This document shows positions 23,982-24,718 of a stretch of DNA of 24,718 bases, in pieces. Source of the DNA: HIMB59 sp038124765 (lineage in GTDB: Bacteria; Pseudomonadota; Alphaproteobacteria; HIMB59); assembly GCA_038124765.1 (NCBI GenBank), contig JAYPCO010000016.1, positions 1 through 24,718 of the forward strand. Direction: 5' to 3'. Made by a program: the position numbers and the translations under genes. Position 1 is the first letter of the stretch; each line of letters opens with the position of its first letter. The notes below the pieces were generated by a model. The model was not told the DNA's origin and did no database searches. It was given only the letters and a program-made list of their open reading frames with translations.

Positions 23982-24058
23982 GGGCGTGTAGCTCAGTTGG
24001 TTAGAGTACTTGCTCGACACGCAAGGGGTCACAGGTTCGAATCCTGTCACGCCCACCA
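23982..24058 (+). tRNA. tRNA-Val (anticodon GAC)
   Basis: A complete 77-base cloverleaf with encoded CCA. The acceptor stem GGGCGTG pairs with CACGCCC (24048-24054), followed by A73 and CCA. The D stem is GCTC/GAGT, the anticodon stem CTTGC/GCAAG, a five-base variable loop follows, and the T arm is ACAGG-TTCGAAT-CCTGT. The anticodon loop TCGACAC places GAC at 24016-24018, reading GUC and GUU valine codons. Position 33, almost always U, is C in this register. A shifted reading as CGA (Ser) is unlikely because there is no long variable arm. Confidence 0.92.
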
Positions 24059-24102
24059 AGTCATTTACTTTCTCCTCATTTGTTTATATAAACTATTTAG
24101 AT

Positions 24103-24585
24103 ATGAAAAAATTTCTTGTTCTGATATCAGTCATCATTACATTTTATGTCCAAAATATACTTGCTGGCAGTTTTTCAATTTTTGGCGGCATTTATGATTA
24201 TGATGACGATAACACCTCAAATCTTGCTGGTATCAATTTTCATTCCTCAACTGAAATTGATGTATTTGGTATCCTAGATATTAGTCCTGTGGTAGGTGCC
24301 TTTGTGACTGCAAAGTCAGCATCCATGGTTTATGGTGGATTTGATACAAAAATTGGCACTGAAAAAATTTATTTAAACCCTTCTTTTTCAACTGGTTTTT
24401 ATAATAACGGTAGCGGCAAAGATCTTGGGAACTCTTTACAATTTAAATCAGAGGTAAATATTTTTTATAGTATTAATGATGGCTCAAGAGTGGGTTTTGG
24501 ATCGCACCATATATCAAATGCCGGTCTAAGCTCTGTTAACCCTGGTGTGAACAATTATTACTTAATTTTTAATCAAGATTTTTAA
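24103..24585 (+). CDS. PagL-like lipid A 3-O-deacylase (acyloxyacyl hydrolase family)
   Basis: An outer-membrane beta-barrel enzyme type that removes the 3-O acyl chain of lipid A. The ATG at 24103 is preferred over upstream in-frame codons because those lie inside the tRNA, and because it gives a proper signal peptide (MKKFLVLISVIITFYVQ, likely cut after NILA). The 160-residue product has alternating barrel strands and the C-terminal PagL block: GSGKDLGNSLQFKSEVN, then GSHHISNAGL with His136 and Ser138 as the expected catalytic pair, NPG at 146-148 and a terminal Phe. The third catalytic residue, Glu twelve positions after the Ser in PagL, appears to be Asn150, so activity is uncertain. Confidence 0.82.
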   Translation: MKKFLVLISVIITFYVQNILAGSFSIFGGIYDYDDDNTSNLAGINFHSSTEIDVFGILDISPVVGAFVTAKSASMVYGGFDTKIGTEKIYLNPSFSTGFYNNGSGKDLGNSLQFKSEVNIFYSINDGSRVGFGSHHISNAGLSSVNPGVNNYYLIFNQDF

Positions 24586-24599
24586 TTTTATTTCTAATA

Positions 24600-24622
24600 T
24601 ATAGTAATTGTTTATTGCTATA
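24600..24622 (+). terminator. Weak hairpin after the PagL-like gene
   Basis: A nine-base-pair AT-rich stem with one G-T pair (left arm TATAGTAAT, loop TGTTT) lies 14 bases after the stop and is followed by a broken T-rich run. It could be a weak intrinsic terminator; in such AT-rich DNA chance is a real alternative. Confidence 0.25.
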
Positions 24623-24644
24623 AATTTGTTAATTTTTAAGTCAA

Positions 24645-24718
24645 ATGGCAAAAAACATTATCGCTTATATTTTTCTTACAGCTTTATTAGTAATAATAAC
24701 TGTAACTAGTTATGACTC
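24645..24718 (+). CDS. N-terminal fragment of a membrane or exported protein (runs off the window)
   Basis: An ATG opens a frame that stays open to the window end (24 full codons). The residues MAKNIIAYIFLTALLVIITV form a single hydrophobic segment after a short basic start, fitting a membrane anchor or an uncleaved signal. Too little is present to name the protein. It follows the PagL-like gene by 59 bases on the same strand. Confidence 0.55.
   Translation, partial: MAKNIIAYIFLTALLVIITVTSYD

Noticed and set aside
23982..24058. tRNA gene as an integration (att) site
   Set aside because: No integrase gene and no repeated copy of the tRNA 3' end was found in the window.
24010..24102. An upstream in-frame start for the PagL-like gene within tRNA-Val
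   Set aside because: The extra 31 codons translate tRNA sequence and destroy the signal peptide; the ATG at 24103 gives a normal exported protein.
23997..24197. A 66-codon open frame over the tRNA and the start of the PagL-like gene
   Set aside because: It is out of frame with the real gene, covers the tRNA and shows no protein-like pattern.

Overview
The window is a dense, strongly AT-rich bacterial chromosome segment with no mobile element, CRISPR array or phage gene. Gene content and order are alphaproteobacterial: a BioC/NDUFAF5-type methyltransferase, Nit amidase, DUF1178, ubiG, lysC, prfA, prmC and DUF4167 in this relative order, a RodZ-like/ispG/hisS insert before prfA, a liv operon carrying the alphaproteobacterial DUF6867 membrane protein, and a PagL-type outer-membrane deacylase. 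Very short intergenic gaps, many overlapping genes, TAA-rich stops and Lys/Asn/Ile-rich proteins suggest a streamlined marine lineage (Pelagibacterales, HIMB59-like or similar). The exact clade cannot be fixed from sequence reading alone. TGA serves as a stop codon, so the standard bacterial code applies.

Layout: 1-945 accA (+); 942-4144 secA and a methyltransferase-like gene (-); 4168-5740 an orphan small protein, Nit amidase and DUF1178 (+); 5737-6396 ubiG (-); 6436-13068 a long + block of lysC, RodZ-like, ispG, hisS, prfA, prmC and DUF4167; 13065-14561 an M23 peptidase (-); 14602-16150 a Gate-domain membrane protein and a 2H phosphoesterase-like protein (+); 16193-21361 a branched-chain amino acid ABC transporter operon livHMGF-DUF6867-SBP (-); 21469-23922 a DsbA-like thioredoxin protein and MurJ (+); 23982-24058 tRNA-Val(GAC); 24103-24585 a PagL-like lipid A deacylase; 24645-end the start of an unidentified protein with a hydrophobic N terminus.

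Functional links: PrmC methylates the GGQ glutamine of release factor 1 (PrfA), and the two genes overlap. The six liv genes form one uptake system, five of them joined by 1- to 8-base overlaps. MurJ, the M23 peptidase and the RodZ-like protein serve the cell wall and cell shape. SecA exports proteins such as the periplasmic binding protein and the deacylase. UbiG and IspG belong to the quinone and isoprenoid pathways.

The most interesting signals are in the control sequences. Nearly every operon-leading gene has a -10-like hexamer ending only about 7-14 bases before its ATG, with no Shine-Dalgarno sequence, which suggests leaderless or nearly leaderless mRNAs. Two divergent promoter pairs are packed into 23 and 39 bases. 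All three convergent gene pairs with overlapping ends share exactly four bases at their stop codons. In contrast, the abundant-type binding-protein gene has a textbook AGGAGGA ribosome site buried in a perfect 18-base palindrome. No large undescribed multi-gene system was found; the best candidates for novelty are this SD-masking hairpin, the compact promoter architecture, and a methyltransferase homologue lacking a recognisable SAM-binding loop next to an orphan 103-residue protein.
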